Counted from the first letter of the stretch, positions 53,115 to 62,721 are shown. The stretch: DNA of 64,000 nt from Mycobacterium haemophilum DSM 44634 (GCF_000340435.2 NZ_CP011883.2:62001-126000); one strand, 5' to 3'. Numbers and translations: made by a program. Notes: generated from the letters alone by a model not told the origin.

Positions 53115-54506
53115 TTACTCAGGCACCCCGGAGCTGCGTGCCGGCAGCTGCACGGGCTCGGCATCGGGGGTCCCCAGCGTCGCAGCCAGCCAGGGGAGTG
53201 ACGCAGCAAACGCCTGGGCGGCAAATGGCCAGTCGTGTCTACCGGGCTGGGTCACTACCGCGCAATCGATCCCATTGGCCACGGCGACGCCGCACAGCGT
53301 GTGGGCGGCGGCGTCTTGGCCTTCGGGGTTGGCGGCGGGGTCGATGGTGGGACTACTACCGGCGGGGTTGGCCGCCTGGGCAAGGCTGCGTGGGCTAGTC
53401 GCTGCGGGGACGTCGAACCATCCCGACACCCCGCTGTAGTGACCGTGCCGAGTCATGACCGTGATCGGGTCGAAGGCAGCCCAGGCGGCGGAGTCGCCAC
53501 CGAACAGCCCGGCGATGGTTTGCTCTTTGGTGCCCGTATTGGGACGCAGGTCGCCGGCGATGTCCACGAACGCGCTGAACATATCTGGATGCATGACGGT
53601 CAAGTTGACGGCGCAAGTACCGCCCATCGACCAGCCGGCGATACCCCAGTTGGCCCGGTCAGCGCTTACCCCGAAATTCGAGACCATGAATGGCACAACA
53701 TCTTTCGTTAGATGGTCGGCGGCATTACCGCGGGTCCCGTTGACGCACTCAGTGTCGTTGTCGAACGAGCCGGTGGGGTCAACGAACACCAGCGCCGGGG
53801 CGAAGCCGTGATGGCGGGCCGCGAAGTTGTCGATGGTGTCGAAACCACCCCCAGCACGCAGCCAGTCCGCGGGAGTGTTAAAGGCAGAACTGATCATCAT
53901 GACCGTCGGCAGTCGCGGCGGCGGATTGCTGTTGAACCATGCCGGGGGCAGATACACCAGTTCCTGGCGGTGGGGAAAACCGGACGCGGTGGCGCTAACG
54001 TTCACCGGCACCACGACGCCCTTGGTCGGCTTGGTCCCGGCGATCTGCATCTCGGTGACACGCAGCCGATCGATCTGGTCAGGTAAGGGCCCGGCCGTCA
54101 GCTGATTCCATGCGGTGTGCACCGTGGGGAAGTAACCGACCCACAGGTTCAAGGCCAAGGCCGCGCACAGTGCGCACAGCGGTACCGACAGCATCGCCAG
54201 CCCGCGGCGCCACCAGCGGGCACCTGGCCAGCCCAGCAACAGCACGGCCGCAGCGAGCCCACTTAAAGCTATCCACAGCCACAGCGACGTTGGTGCTGGG
54301 TCGCCGGCAACCCCGATCGAGGTGATGTACCAGTACGCCAGCGCCGTTACGGCGGCCGCGACGACTAGCGCCAACGGCAGTGTCCGCTTCAGCCAGCGCC
54401 GCCTGGTCCATTCCATCGCGTTGATCACCATGAACAGAGCGGAACCTTGTACTGCCGCAGGCAACCAACCGTGCAGCAAGGACAGTTGTTCGGTAAAGAG
54501 ACGCAA
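53115..54506 (-). CDS. Membrane-anchored antigen-85/esterase-D-fold esterase
   Basis: 463 residues. Four N-terminal membrane helices (about 15-125; SALFMVINAMEWTRRRWLKR and WLWIALSGLAAAVLLLGWPG) are followed by an extracytoplasmic alpha/beta-hydrolase domain. The nucleophile elbow is GIAGWSMGGTCAVNLTVMHP, acid and His regions follow (TQPGRHDWPF). It belongs to the group of mycobacterial membrane esterases related to the mycolyltransferases (Rv0519c/Rv0774c type). It probably acts on envelope lipids or esters. Confidence 0.85.
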   Translation of the reverse strand: MRLFTEQLSLLHGWLPAAVQGSALFMVINAMEWTRRRWLKRTLPLALVVAAAVTALAYWYITSIGVAGDPAPTSLWLWIALSGLAAAVLLLGWPGARWWRRGLAMLSVPLCALCAALALNLWVGYFPTVHTAWNQLTAGPLPDQIDRLRVTEMQIAGTKPTKGVVVPVNVSATASGFPHRQELVYLPPAWFNSNPPPRLPTVMMISSAFNTPADWLRAGGGFDTIDNFAARHHGFAPALVFVDPTGSFDNDTECVNGTRGNAADHLTKDVVPFMVSNFGVSADRANWGIAGWSMGGTCAVNLTVMHPDMFSAFVDIAGDLRPNTGTKEQTIAGLFGGDSAAWAAFDPITVMTRHGHYSGVSGWFDVPAATSPRSLAQAANPAGSSPTIDPAANPEGQDAAAHTLCGVAVANGIDCAVVTQPGRHDWPFAAQAFAASLPWLAATLGTPDAEPVQLPARSSGVPE

Positions 54507-54639
54507 CAGTCGTGGCTTTCGCTAAATCCGATGGCTGCGCGGGGTCAGGTGGGTGCGCAACAGGACCAACTATCCCATACCAGCACCGCCCCGGACTTCG
54601 CGCAAAGCCGCCGGAACAGCAATACGATCGCTGCTCCGG

Positions 54640-55184
54640 TCAGGTCATCGTATTGCGCTCCGGGCGGTCGGCCAGCGTCCGGCGGGCGAGTTGGATCGCG
54701 TCTGCGGCAGCCCGTAAATCTTCGCGCACCAAGGTAAGGTCGACGGCTTCGATTGCGACGTCGGCGCCAGTGCCCATGGCCAGCCCGAGATCAGCTGTGG
54801 CCAGAGCAGCGGCGTCATTCACGCCGTCGCCGACCATGGCCACCACCTTGCTCTCGGATTGCAAGCGCTGTGCGACGGTCAGCAGCACCGGCCGCAGGCC
54901 CAGGCGTTCTCTGTCGCCGTTTCTATCGCATGTTCCGGCATGGGATTCTGATGGTGTTGCGGGAGGGACGCGGTGTAGCCGGTCTTTTCGACTTCGCCGA
55001 TCAGCGTCTGCGGGTCATAGTCGGAAGGGACTGTGACGGTGGCCTTTTCGGTCGCATAGTTGACACTCGCAGTGACTCGGTCGAGCTTGTTCAGTTTCTT
55101 TTCGATACGCGTCGCGCACGAGGCACAGGTCATTCCGGTGATCTCGAGCTCGATAGGGCTCATCGCGGCCGGAGAGGCGGTCAT
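54640..55184 (-). pseudogene. Copper P-type ATPase (CopA/CtpA-like) with internal deletions
   Basis: The 5' part from 55184 (MTASPAAMSPIELEITGMTC) has an intact HMA metal-binding domain with GMTCASC, then breaks after TATENA and stops at 54879. A second frame holds only LGLRPVLLT joined to VAQRLQSESKVVAMVGDGVN then DAAALATADLGLAMG, the hinge near the C-terminus, and ends at 54640 after RRTLADRPERN. The membrane helices, TGE actuator and DKTGT phosphorylation site are all missing. At least three deletions can be inferred from the joints. Confidence 0.88.
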
Positions 55185-55341
55185 CTCGGGTATGTGCGTT
55201 CCTTACTGGTGTACTGGTGTCCCGGGCCGAATAGCGACGACCAACTGTGCCGATGTGCATCTGGAAGTTTGCGGTAGGGCAGGCGGTTACGCCGGGCACA
55301 AGATCTGCGATCCTGGTGCAAACCTGGGCCGTCGGCCGTCG

Positions 55342-55554
55342 TCAGGCAACCACGACCGCCGTAAAGCCGGCTTCGTTGACCGCGTCCAGCACCGTGGCTT
55401 CCTCGATCGGCACAGAACTGGCGACGATGAGCCGGCCCGTCCGTGCGCTCACCTCCACGCTGTGGACCCCGGGAATGTGGCCTACTTCGCGCTGAATGGC
55501 CGTCTCGCAATGCCCGCAGCTCATCCCGCTGACTCGGTATTCACTAGTGGCCAT
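55342..55554 (-). CDS. copZ: CopZ-like copper chaperone
   Basis: 70 residues from ATG 55554 (MATSEYRVSGMSCGHCETAI). A single HMA domain with GMSCGHC binds Cu(I). It normally hands copper to the P-type ATPase encoded next to it, which here is broken. Two copper-type operators lie 17 and 52 bp upstream, so transcription should be copper-induced. The chaperone is complete. Confidence 0.9.
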   Translation of the reverse strand: MATSEYRVSGMSCGHCETAIQREVGHIPGVHSVEVSARTGRLIVASSVPIEEATVLDAVNEAGFTAVVVA

Positions 55555-55571
55555 AGCGTTCCCTTCTCTAG

Positions 55572-55588
55572 TACCCCTGCTGGGGGTA
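55572..55588. promoter_or_regulatory. Copper-type operator 1 upstream of copZ
   Basis: TACCCCTGCTGGGGGTA, a 17-bp near-perfect palindrome, 17 bp upstream of the copZ ATG. The length and TACCC/GGGTA arms match CsoR/RicR-type copper sites. Confidence 0.75.
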
Positions 55589-55606
55589 TATCTAACAGAT
55601 AAGCAG

Positions 55607-55627
55607 CTATACCCCTGGCAGGTATAG
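55607..55627. promoter_or_regulatory. Copper-type operator 2 upstream of copZ
   Basis: CTATACC-CCTGGCA-GGTATAG with perfect 7-bp arms, centred 37 bp from operator 1. The core ATACC-N7-GGTAT is the same geometry as the operator of the metallothionein gene at 40751-40767. It could serve copZ or the divergent gene at 55741. Confidence 0.75.
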
Positions 55628-55740
55628 CTGTCAACGCCGTCGCCAGCGTTACTGGTCTGGTCGGCGGCGTCACTACCGACAACTCGGCGAAGCGTAGCCT
55701 CGACGTGGCGCTGTCGGACGCAACAAAGGATAAAGACATC

Positions 55741-56214
55741 ATGACTGTCACCGTTGTCGATGCGGGACCAGGGCGGGTCAGCCGGTCTGTCGAAGTGGCC
55801 GCGCCAGCGGCCGAGCTCTATGCGATGGTGGCCGATCCTCGGCGCCACCACGAATTGGACGGGTCTGGAACGGTGGGTGGCAACATTAAGGTACCTGCCA
55901 ACTTGGTTGTGGGATCGAAGTTTTCGACGAAAATGAAAATGTATGGCATGCCCTACCGGATCACCAGTACGGTGACCGCTGTCAAACCAAACGAATTAGT
56001 GGAGTGGCGCCATCCGGTAGGCCACAGGTGGCGGTGGGAATTTGAGTCGTTATCGCCGACATTGACCCGGGTAACCGAGACGTTCGACTATCACGATGCC
56101 GGTGCGCTCAAAAACCGGCTCAAGTACTACGAGCGGATAGGGGCCCCGAAGGCCAACGCGGCGGGTATCGAGGCCACGCTGGCCAAGCTTCGTGATCGCT
56201 ACGCCGGACCGTAG
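55741..56214 (+). CDS. SRPBCC (START-like) ligand-binding protein
   Basis: 157 residues from ATG 55741 (MTVTVVDAGPGRVSRSVEVA). A helix-grip fold, with APAAELYAMVADPRRHHELD at the N-terminus and a long C-terminal helix (NAAGIEATLAKLRDRYAGP). Such proteins bind hydrophobic ligands or act as cyclases. It is divergent from copZ, with operator 2 about 114 bp upstream of its start; a link to copper is possible but unproven. Confidence 0.85.
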   Translation: MTVTVVDAGPGRVSRSVEVAAPAAELYAMVADPRRHHELDGSGTVGGNIKVPANLVVGSKFSTKMKMYGMPYRITSTVTAVKPNELVEWRHPVGHRWRWEFESLSPTLTRVTETFDYHDAGALKNRLKYYERIGAPKANAAGIEATLAKLRDRYAGP

Positions 56215-56592
56215 CTGATGTGTCCAGCCGGGGTGTCGACGGCGTCCCGGGCGACCACGCCCGACACCTAGTGGGTCAGCGCTAGGTCGGGACGCGCATC
56301 GTCGTCGAGCGGTTGCCAGCGCGATCTGGTTGATGCCCGTTCCTTCGGCTCAACTTGCCGGGTGCGGCAATAGCCACCAGGCTTTCGTGGATCATGTTCT
56401 CCCACTGGGCAGATGATCTCACAAGCTTGTTGGTCGTCGATCCGATCCGGCAACGCACGCGGCGCCAATGCCGACGGTCGTGATTGTCGATAGCTCAGGG
56501 GTCATCCGTTGGATGATCACTCAATGGCCGCCCGCCAAAGACGGCGGCCGCGGCCTCGGTGCACTGCACCGGCACGGCACCAGCGAGCGGGC
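56215..56592. other. Intergenic region
   Basis: 378 bp between convergent genes. No gene or clear element is seen; short frames on both strands lack domain similarity. Confidence 0.4.
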
Positions 56593-57102
56593 TTAGGCAC
56601 GGCGTACGGTGCTGATGATCAAGGTGGCGACGCCGACGGCGGCTAGTGCGACGCCCGCGCCGATACCCCAATATAGGCCGATAAACTGGTCAACTCCTAC
56701 ATAGTCACCTACGCCGTAATAGACGTCGGGCGGCCCGGAGCATCTGATCGTATAGTTGCCACTGTCTTTGACCTTGAAGAAAAGCCGAGCGCGCCACAGC
56801 GAGGTGGGGATGAAGCCGAAGTCTTCTCCCGCCGGGAAGATGCGTTGCGCATGGTCGCCGCGGACGGTGCAGCGGATATTGGCATGCGACGCGAAATTGG
56901 TGTAGATCGATTTCGACCCACCGGCGTTCACGTGCACCGTCGTCGCTTGGTTGTTGCCGAAGGCGTGGTCGCGGGTGGGTACTTTGCTCGTGACCTGGAA
57001 CAGAAAGACAGCGACCAAGCTGATCGCAACGATCCCGCCGGTCGCGATCAAAGTCGCGCCGACCGCGTACCCGAACCTGCGCGGGCGCCGTCCAGGTGAC
57101 AT
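56593..57102 (-). CDS. Hypothetical two-helix membrane protein
   Basis: 169 residues (MSPGRRPRRFGYAVGATLIA). A helix at about 13-38 and one at about 143-165 (WGIGAGVALAAVGVATLIIS) enclose an extracytoplasmic beta-rich domain with two Cys (NIRCTVRG, TIRCSGPP) that probably form a disulphide. The RBS AAAGGAGCGAACGCC precedes the ATG. I do not recognise a named family. Confidence 0.75.
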   Translation of the reverse strand: MSPGRRPRRFGYAVGATLIATGGIVAISLVAVFLFQVTSKVPTRDHAFGNNQATTVHVNAGGSKSIYTNFASHANIRCTVRGDHAQRIFPAGEDFGFIPTSLWRARLFFKVKDSGNYTIRCSGPPDVYYGVGDYVGVDQFIGLYWGIGAGVALAAVGVATLIISTVRRA

Positions 57103-57599
57103 GGCGTTCGCTCCTTTCTAGTGGCATGTTATGCGAGCTGTTTCACGCCATGGGCCGTAACGGCGGAACGTAAGTGTGAGGAGAGACATAGCGCTAGCGC
57201 TGGACCGCGCGCACTGGTCGAACCGGTCAGGATTAGCGCCTGACAGGCGTGCCTAGGCTAAGTAGTTCGGCATGCGTCGTCTCGGCAGGCTCATCGCTTG
57301 TCGTCGTGGTGAGGGAATAGCTGTCGACCTGGCCGTATCCGGCCAACACGTCCCCGGACGTGAGCTGGCGCTTTCGGGATGGTCGCGCATGGGGCCGCCG
57401 CTGGCGGCCGATCACCAGCACGGCGGCCACCCTGCAGGCGCTGCGTGCAACGATCGGTGCGCGTTATCGCGACTGCGCCGCTGCGGGCCGGATCGGCATA
57501 AGCATCGTTGATTTCATGAAGAGCCAAATACGATGCCGCACAACGTCTTATTCATTAGAACAAGTTGATGAAGTGCCACCGTGATTGAGTCGCTGTCGG
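57103..57599. other. Decayed stretch
   Basis: About 500 bp with only unsupported short frames. It lies 3' of the SDR remnant and probably contains its unrecognisable end. Confidence 0.4.
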
Positions 57600-57986
57600 A
57601 GGCGGCAGCCCGGTGAGTACGCCGCCACCGCGGCCGAGGCGACGCGAGCACCGACCGTTCCCAGTCTCCTAGCCGCAGCGGCGGCGACCATGGCTCGCAT
57701 GCCATCACCAACCCGGGGAGGCAAGTTCCTGCCGGCCCATGGGCGTAGCGACGACACCGGGACTGATCGAGTTGATGCGGGTGCCCTGACGACCCCGATA
57801 TGCGCTGGCGGAGTAGACTCGAATGTGGTTGGCTTGCTTCGTGATTGAGTACGCAATACCGAGATACGTGATCGTTTGCGGGCTGAGAAGATCCAGCTGC
57901 GCTGCGTCATTGTTATCGGCCAACAACACAGTTCTGCCGGCACCCAGCCGCCGGGCAATCGCGGTGCCCATGCCGCGGGTGGTGAC
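57600..57986 (-). pseudogene. Short-chain dehydrogenase remnant
   Basis: It starts abruptly at the fusion point as VTTRGMGTAIARRLGAGRTV then LLADNNDAAQLD (the NAD-binding Rossmann start). It then jumps to SITKQANHIRVYSASAYRGR then QGTRINSISPGVVATPMGRQ (active-site helix lacking the middle of the protein), stops at 57705, and is traceable a little further in another frame (MRAMVAAAAARRLGT). The catalytic YxxxK is corrupted to YSITK without the central region. Deleted and frameshifted. Confidence 0.8.
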
Positions 57987-58842
57987 GATGATCGCGATGA
58001 TGAACCCAGGCGCTTCAGAGGGCCGGCGGCGTAAGCCATTGCACCAGGAGATACCCGTCGATGCCCAGTTCGATCCCGGCGGTGACTAAGATGTCGGCGA
58101 ATGGCTTGGTGTACAGCACAATCACCGCACTGGAGGCGGCGAACAGACCGGTAACCACAATGCCGCGACTGCGGTCGAGCGGCTCGCCGAGCGCGGCCGC
58201 GGTCCCGATCAGGTCGGGCTCTTCGACGTCGCCGCGGCTGATCTTGTAAAGGTAGAAGCCGAACTAGGCCAGCAGCGCCAACTCCAGCACCAGGTGGATT
58301 TGACCACTTGCTGGTATTACGAATGCGACCACACCGGCGGTCAGCAGGAACCCGAGTTCGACGCGGTTAGCGTGTTCCAGCGCCAAACCGGTGCACTTAC
58401 CAACGCCGACCTTGCGCGCCACGACCACGCTGATCAACACCACGATCGGCCAGCCCAAGCCCATCAGCAGCCGGTTATACCCAGTCATAGTGGCTGCGCC
58501 GTATTGGGCGTAATTCGGACGGTGGCCAGACGCACACACGCAGTACAGGTCGACGGCGCATTTGGGCACGGCTGCGACTAACGCGAGTACCGCGATGGCG
58601 AGGTCGCCGGACACTTCGATCTGCGCTGCCTCGGCGGCCCATGCCAGCAGGACACTTGCCGACACCACAGCGGCCCCGTAGATCAGGAGTGCGGCGACTG
58701 GATCCGCATGCCGGCCGACAATCCGTATTACCACCGGTGGAGCGATCAACGCCGCGGTAATCAGCGCCAACCGGGTTAGGGTGGGCCAACGTGGGCCTGA
58801 CGTTGTCGCGACGGGGACAGTGGCTCTGTCGAAGGCGAGCAT
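57987..58842 (-). pseudogene. Sodium/calcium antiporter remnant fused to the SDR remnant
   Basis: From ATG 58842 (MLAFDRATVPVATTSGPRWP) several helices of a Na/Ca exchanger-type antiporter are readable (GDLAIAVLALVAAVPKCAVD, GYNRLLMGLGWPIVVLISVV). The frame ends at a TAG (58264-58266) where the family has Trp. It continues as FGFYLYKISRGDVEEPDLIG to WLTPPAL, then frameshifts and resumes as SEAPGFIIAII directly joined to the SDR start. The C-terminal exchanger repeat is deleted. Confidence 0.82.
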
Positions 58843-59132
58843 CGTGCTATCGACGGGCGGGGATCATCGGTGGCTATGTCGGCTCGTGGCCGGGATGTAC
58901 AGCATGCCCAAATCTATTCGCTCCACCTCCGCCATAGCAACGTTACGGTTGGACAAAGTGACAGACTATGAGGGCGTGGTATTGCTAGGCAGGACATACA
59001 ATGTCAAAAATTTGGACAATGTTGATTTGAAATTGTGGCAAACCTTACTTGAGGAAAGTGGTGGCGTTTGGGCATGCAGCAGATCGTGATTGCGGGATAT
59101 GTTTGAGGCGTGGTCTGCCTCATGACAGCCTC

Positions 59133-59798
59133 ATGACAAGAGGGCGTGGCCCCCGGGCGCAACAACCGTGGAATATCAATATCCACTACGACGCGCTGCT
59201 GGACTCCAAAGTTCCGCCTGGCGCCCGGCGTGTTCTCGACGTTGGGTGCGGTGACGGGTTTCTTGCAGCGCGCCTGGCGCGGCGGATACCCGACGTCACC
59301 GCGCTCGACGTCGACGCGCCCGTCCTGCAACGCGCGCAGGCCCGGTTCGCCAAAGTGCCGATCCGGTGGGTACAGGGCGACATCATGACGGCCGACCTGC
59401 CCAGGGTCCCCGGTGTCGACGCGTTCGACGCTGTCGTTTCGAACGCCGCGCTGCACCACCTCGAGGACACTCGCGCCGCGTTGCGACGGCTCGCTGAGTT
59501 GGTGAGCCCGGGCGGAACATTGGCCGTGGTCACCTTCGTCAAGCCGTCGTTTCGTAACGGTTTATGGCACCTGACAACCGGGCTGGCATGCATGATCGTC
59601 AATCGCGTTAGGGGCAAGTGGGAGCACACCGCACCCATCAAGTGGCCGCCGTCGGAAACACTGCGGCAGCTACGCATCCACGTTCGCTCGCTACTTCCTG
59701 GCGCCCGCGTCCGTCGGTTGTGCTACGGCCGCGTCCTGATTACTTGGTGCGCACCAGATAAACCGCTCAACGGCCTCGAATGTTCGCCATCACTGTAA
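59133..59798 (+). CDS. Class I SAM-dependent methyltransferase
   Basis: 221 residues from ATG 59133 (MTRGRGPRAQQPWNINIHYD). Motif I RRVLDVGCGDGFLAARLAR, motif post-I DVTALDVDAPVLQRA, motif II FDAVVSNAALHHLED and motif III VSPGGTLAVVTFVKPS. In-frame codons extend upstream to 59049 but look non-coding. The C-terminus reads directly into the truncated prpD region. The substrate is unknown. Confidence 0.85.
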   Translation: MTRGRGPRAQQPWNINIHYDALLDSKVPPGARRVLDVGCGDGFLAARLARRIPDVTALDVDAPVLQRAQARFAKVPIRWVQGDIMTADLPRVPGVDAFDAVVSNAALHHLEDTRAALRRLAELVSPGGTLAVVTFVKPSFRNGLWHLTTGLACMIVNRVRGKWEHTAPIKWPPSETLRQLRIHVRSLLPGARVRRLCYGRVLITWCAPDKPLNGLECSPSL

Positions 59799-59801
59799 GA
59801 A

Positions 59802-61041
59802 GTTCGGGCAATTCAGCAGCCGCGCCACGGCGACGCTCGTTGGTGGCGGACGCGCTTCGGTGGATCAGGCAGCGCTTTTCAACGCGGTGCTGGTCCGTTA
59901 CCCCGACTTGCTCGACACCTATCTGACGGCGGGAGGCCTGTGTCACCCGGCCGACAACTTCGGCGCGGTGCTGGCGGTGGCCGAACACGTCAATGCCAGC
60001 GGAGCGGACTTTCTGCTCGCCCTCGCGATCGCCTACGAGGTCCAGTGCAGGTTTAGCGCCCAGGTCCCCGTCATGGCGCGCGGGCTCAATCACGCTCTGC
60101 AGCTGGCGATGTCAGTGGCGGCAGGGGCCGTCAAGCTGCTTGGGCTCGACGCCGAGCGGACCGCGAACGCGATCGCGGCGTCCGCGGTTGACAACGTGTC
60201 GCTCGCCGCCCTGCACGCCGAACCGGTTTCGAACTGGAAAGGCATCTCGCCTGCCATCACCGGTATGCGCGCGGTCTACACCACGATGTTGACTGGCCGC
60301 GGAATCACCGGACCTAAATCGCTTTTCGAAGGCCCGCACGGTTTGGTTCAACTCTTGGAACAACCAATTGATTTCCGCACTTCCGACCGAAATCTCACCG
60401 CGGTCGAACAGACTTACCTTAAGCAGTACTGCTCACTTATCCATGGGCAGGCCATCATTGACGCCGCGTTGACAATCCGCACAGACAACGGCTTGCGCGG
60501 CGATGATGTTGCCCGGGTGACCCTCGAGGTCTTCCAGGGCGCTTACGACATCGCGGGCGGAGGCGCATACGGAGACAAGGAACACCCATCGACCAAGGAA
60601 CAGGCCGACTACAACCTTAAGTGCTTGAGTGCGGTTGCGTTACTGGACGGCGCCGTTGGACCCGAACAGCTGGAGACCGAAGGTGTTCGGCGCGGCGATG
60701 TGCAAGACCTGTTGGCGCGGGTGGATGTCAAGCCCGCAGCCGACCTGACGGCGGATTATCCGAGGCGCACGGCGGCCCGTGTGCACGTGACTACCCGCGA
60801 CGGGCGGAAATTCTTCTGCGAAGAGTCCGATTACGAGGGATCACCCACCAGGCCGATGTCATGGGAACGTGTCGTGGACAAGTTCCACTGGCTTGCCGAG
60901 CCCTTCTGCGACGCAGCACTGCGCGCCGACATCATCGCTGCGGTCGCACAGCTGGACGAGATCCCCATCGCCGAGCTCGCCGGCTTGCTCGGTGTGGCAA
61001 GTCGCAGCGCCTTACGCCCACGCGGCCGGCATCGGTTTTGA
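59802..61041 (+). pseudogene. prpD: MmgE/PrpD family 2-methylcitrate dehydratase, N-terminus missing
   Basis: The frame is open with no start before SRATATLVGGGRASVDQAAL; the first possible start is GTG 59860. About 394 residues remain (GGLCHPADNFGAVLAVAEHV, FSAQVPVMARGLNHALQLAM, EHPSTKEQADYNLKCLSAVA). Full-length PrpD is about 480-525 residues, so about 70-100 N-terminal residues are gone, and the end (RSALRPRGRHRF) looks like junction sequence. Its usual partners prpC and mmgE are not nearby. Probably inactive, although the remaining frame is intact. Confidence 0.75.
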
Positions 61042-61660
61042 CGCCCGACGCTTCGGCGAGGTGCGCATTGGCTTGCGGCGAGGCTATGGCTGAGCAGATT
61101 GTGCGCGAGCTGGCGGCAGCTGATCGTGGGCAGGGATTGTCGGCGATGCATTCGATAACGCGCTGTGTCAGAACATGATCGGAGTTGACAAGGCCCGGCA
61201 TGTCCGCCAGCACAGCCCAGCTACTCGCCCACCCGCGAAAGGCCAAGTCCAGTACCACGGATCAGATTCTTGGATGATCTGCTGTTCAAAGCTACCGTCG
61301 CGGTCGAGCGGCACTGCGATCTCGATGTTGTCAATTGCGCTCTGCCGGATCGTATGTGCCATAGCCTCCGGAGCACAGAGCATGACACATCATCGTTGAC
61401 GTCGCCAAGCCCCACCCTGGCATCCCGGGCCACAGACACCGAAAATTTCTGATACCATACCCGCACTGCAACTTAGGAGGGATACCCAGAGGCCTAATCA
61501 GGCGATGGTGTACATCTTGAATAGCTCGTATTTGCAGTAGTTTTGCGCGCATTGGACCGCTAGGGTCTGTCGCATAACCGTGCCAGTGAAGTCGTTGCGC
61601 TTCATCAATGTGGGCGGTCGACAGCGCAAACAATCGATAGTTCATCAGCCCGGTGCACTC
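61042..61660. other. Decayed region with repeat copies upstream of the first PPE unit
   Basis: No intact gene. It contains GGCATCGGTTTTGACG (61028 on), repeated near 63698. A GATAACGCGCTGTGTCAGAA-like segment (about 61157) is repeated near 62398, and ACATCTTGAAT (61511-61521) resembles the motif upstream of other PE/PPE units. These mark the left end of a duplicated block. Confidence 0.45.
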
Positions 61661-61735
61661 GTGTTGGACGCCGGTGCCGCTAAGTATGCGACCGCCGAGT
61701 CCGACAACATCACGGCCTTGAGCTACCACTCATAA
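61661..61735 (+). pseudogene. C-terminal fossil of a PE gene (unit 1)
   Basis: The frame reads VLDAGAAKYATAESDNITAL then SYHS, stop at 61735, 36 bp before the PPE start. YATAE (61685-61699) is the YxxxE type VII secretion motif that ends PE proteins. The preceding helical hairpin is lost, so only the export tail remains. Confidence 0.65.
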
Positions 61736-61771
61736 CAGTCGATACAAGCAGGAAAGGAACAACGAACGAAC

Positions 61772-62347
61772 ATGCCGCATTTCGAAGGGCTGCCGCCGGA
61801 AATCAACTCCCACAATATGTTAAACGGCCCCGGCCCTTCCTCGATGGCGCGCGCCGCCAAGGAGTGGTGGATGTTGGGTCAGGAGATGCTAGACCTCAAG
61901 CGGTCGTTCGACCACATGCTCAACTGCCTGACGGAAGAGTGGTCGGGTGAGGTGGCGAAGCAGGCGATTAATGCGGCCAAGCCGTTTCAGGAGTGGCTGA
62001 TGGATTTCGGTAAGCATATCAATAATGTCGGGAACGAGATTCAGCATATCTTGGGGGCTTTTTGCGATGCACAAAACGAGATGGTTCCTCTGGACGTGAT
62101 CGATGCTAACCGTGCTGAGGTGTTGGCGCTGAGCAACGACAACGAGCTCGGGCAAAACAATCCGGCGATCGCAGCACTCGAGTCGACATATGCGCTCTAC
62201 TGGGACTACGACGGCGGGGCGATGGCGAGGTATAGGGTTAGGTTGTTCAGTGCGTTGCGGAAGTTGACTACTCCGTGGCTGCAGCCGCCGCCGATCGCCA
62301 GCAACACCGGGTTGGTCCAGCCGATGCCACGTGCTGCAGAGGCTTAG
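61772..62347 (+). CDS. PPE-family protein, PPE domain only (unit 1)
   Basis: 191 residues (MPHFEGLPPEINSHNMLNGP). PPE motif at 8-10, EEWSG in the WxG turn, VPLDVIDANRAEVLALSNDN and a C-terminal TPWLQPPPIASNTGLVQP. It is complete for a domain-only PPE, but its PE partner upstream is a fossil. It may pair with another PE, or be non-functional for secretion. Confidence 0.88.
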   Translation: MPHFEGLPPEINSHNMLNGPGPSSMARAAKEWWMLGQEMLDLKRSFDHMLNCLTEEWSGEVAKQAINAAKPFQEWLMDFGKHINNVGNEIQHILGAFCDAQNEMVPLDVIDANRAEVLALSNDNELGQNNPAIAALESTYALYWDYDGGAMARYRVRLFSALRKLTTPWLQPPPIASNTGLVQPMPRAAEA

Positions 62348-62721
62348 GTCGCTGATTCGGCGGGGCTGGTCGTCGGCCGGGCCTTCGGCGATTCATTTGA
62401 TAATGCGCTGTGTCAGGCCATGATTAGGCTCGGGCAAGGCCACGTGTATCCGCTGTCACAGCCTAGCTACCGGCTACCTGCACACAGCTAGGCGTGCACC
62501 ACACCTGGTTCACTTCACCACATCACTTCCTGAGACGGTGATACGGGGGCCCCAAGGCGACCGTCTGTGTATCTTATACATACGTTGAATTGCGCCAGTT
62601 TGTGTGGAGCTATTGGGTCCGTTGCGTAACTGTGTGCAGTGAAGTTGTTGTGCACCACCAATGTGGTGCGGTGTTGACAGCGCAAATAATCGATAGTTGA
62701 TCATCCTCGTGCTATGGCTAC
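62348..62721. other. Intergenic region between the two PPE units
   Basis: No gene. It holds the second copy of the ACATACGTTGAAT motif (62578-62590) and of the GACAGCGCAAATAATCGATA-like segment (62677 on) that corresponds to GACAGCGCAAACAATCGATA in unit 1 (61620 on), showing that this is the duplicated upstream region. Confidence 0.55.
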
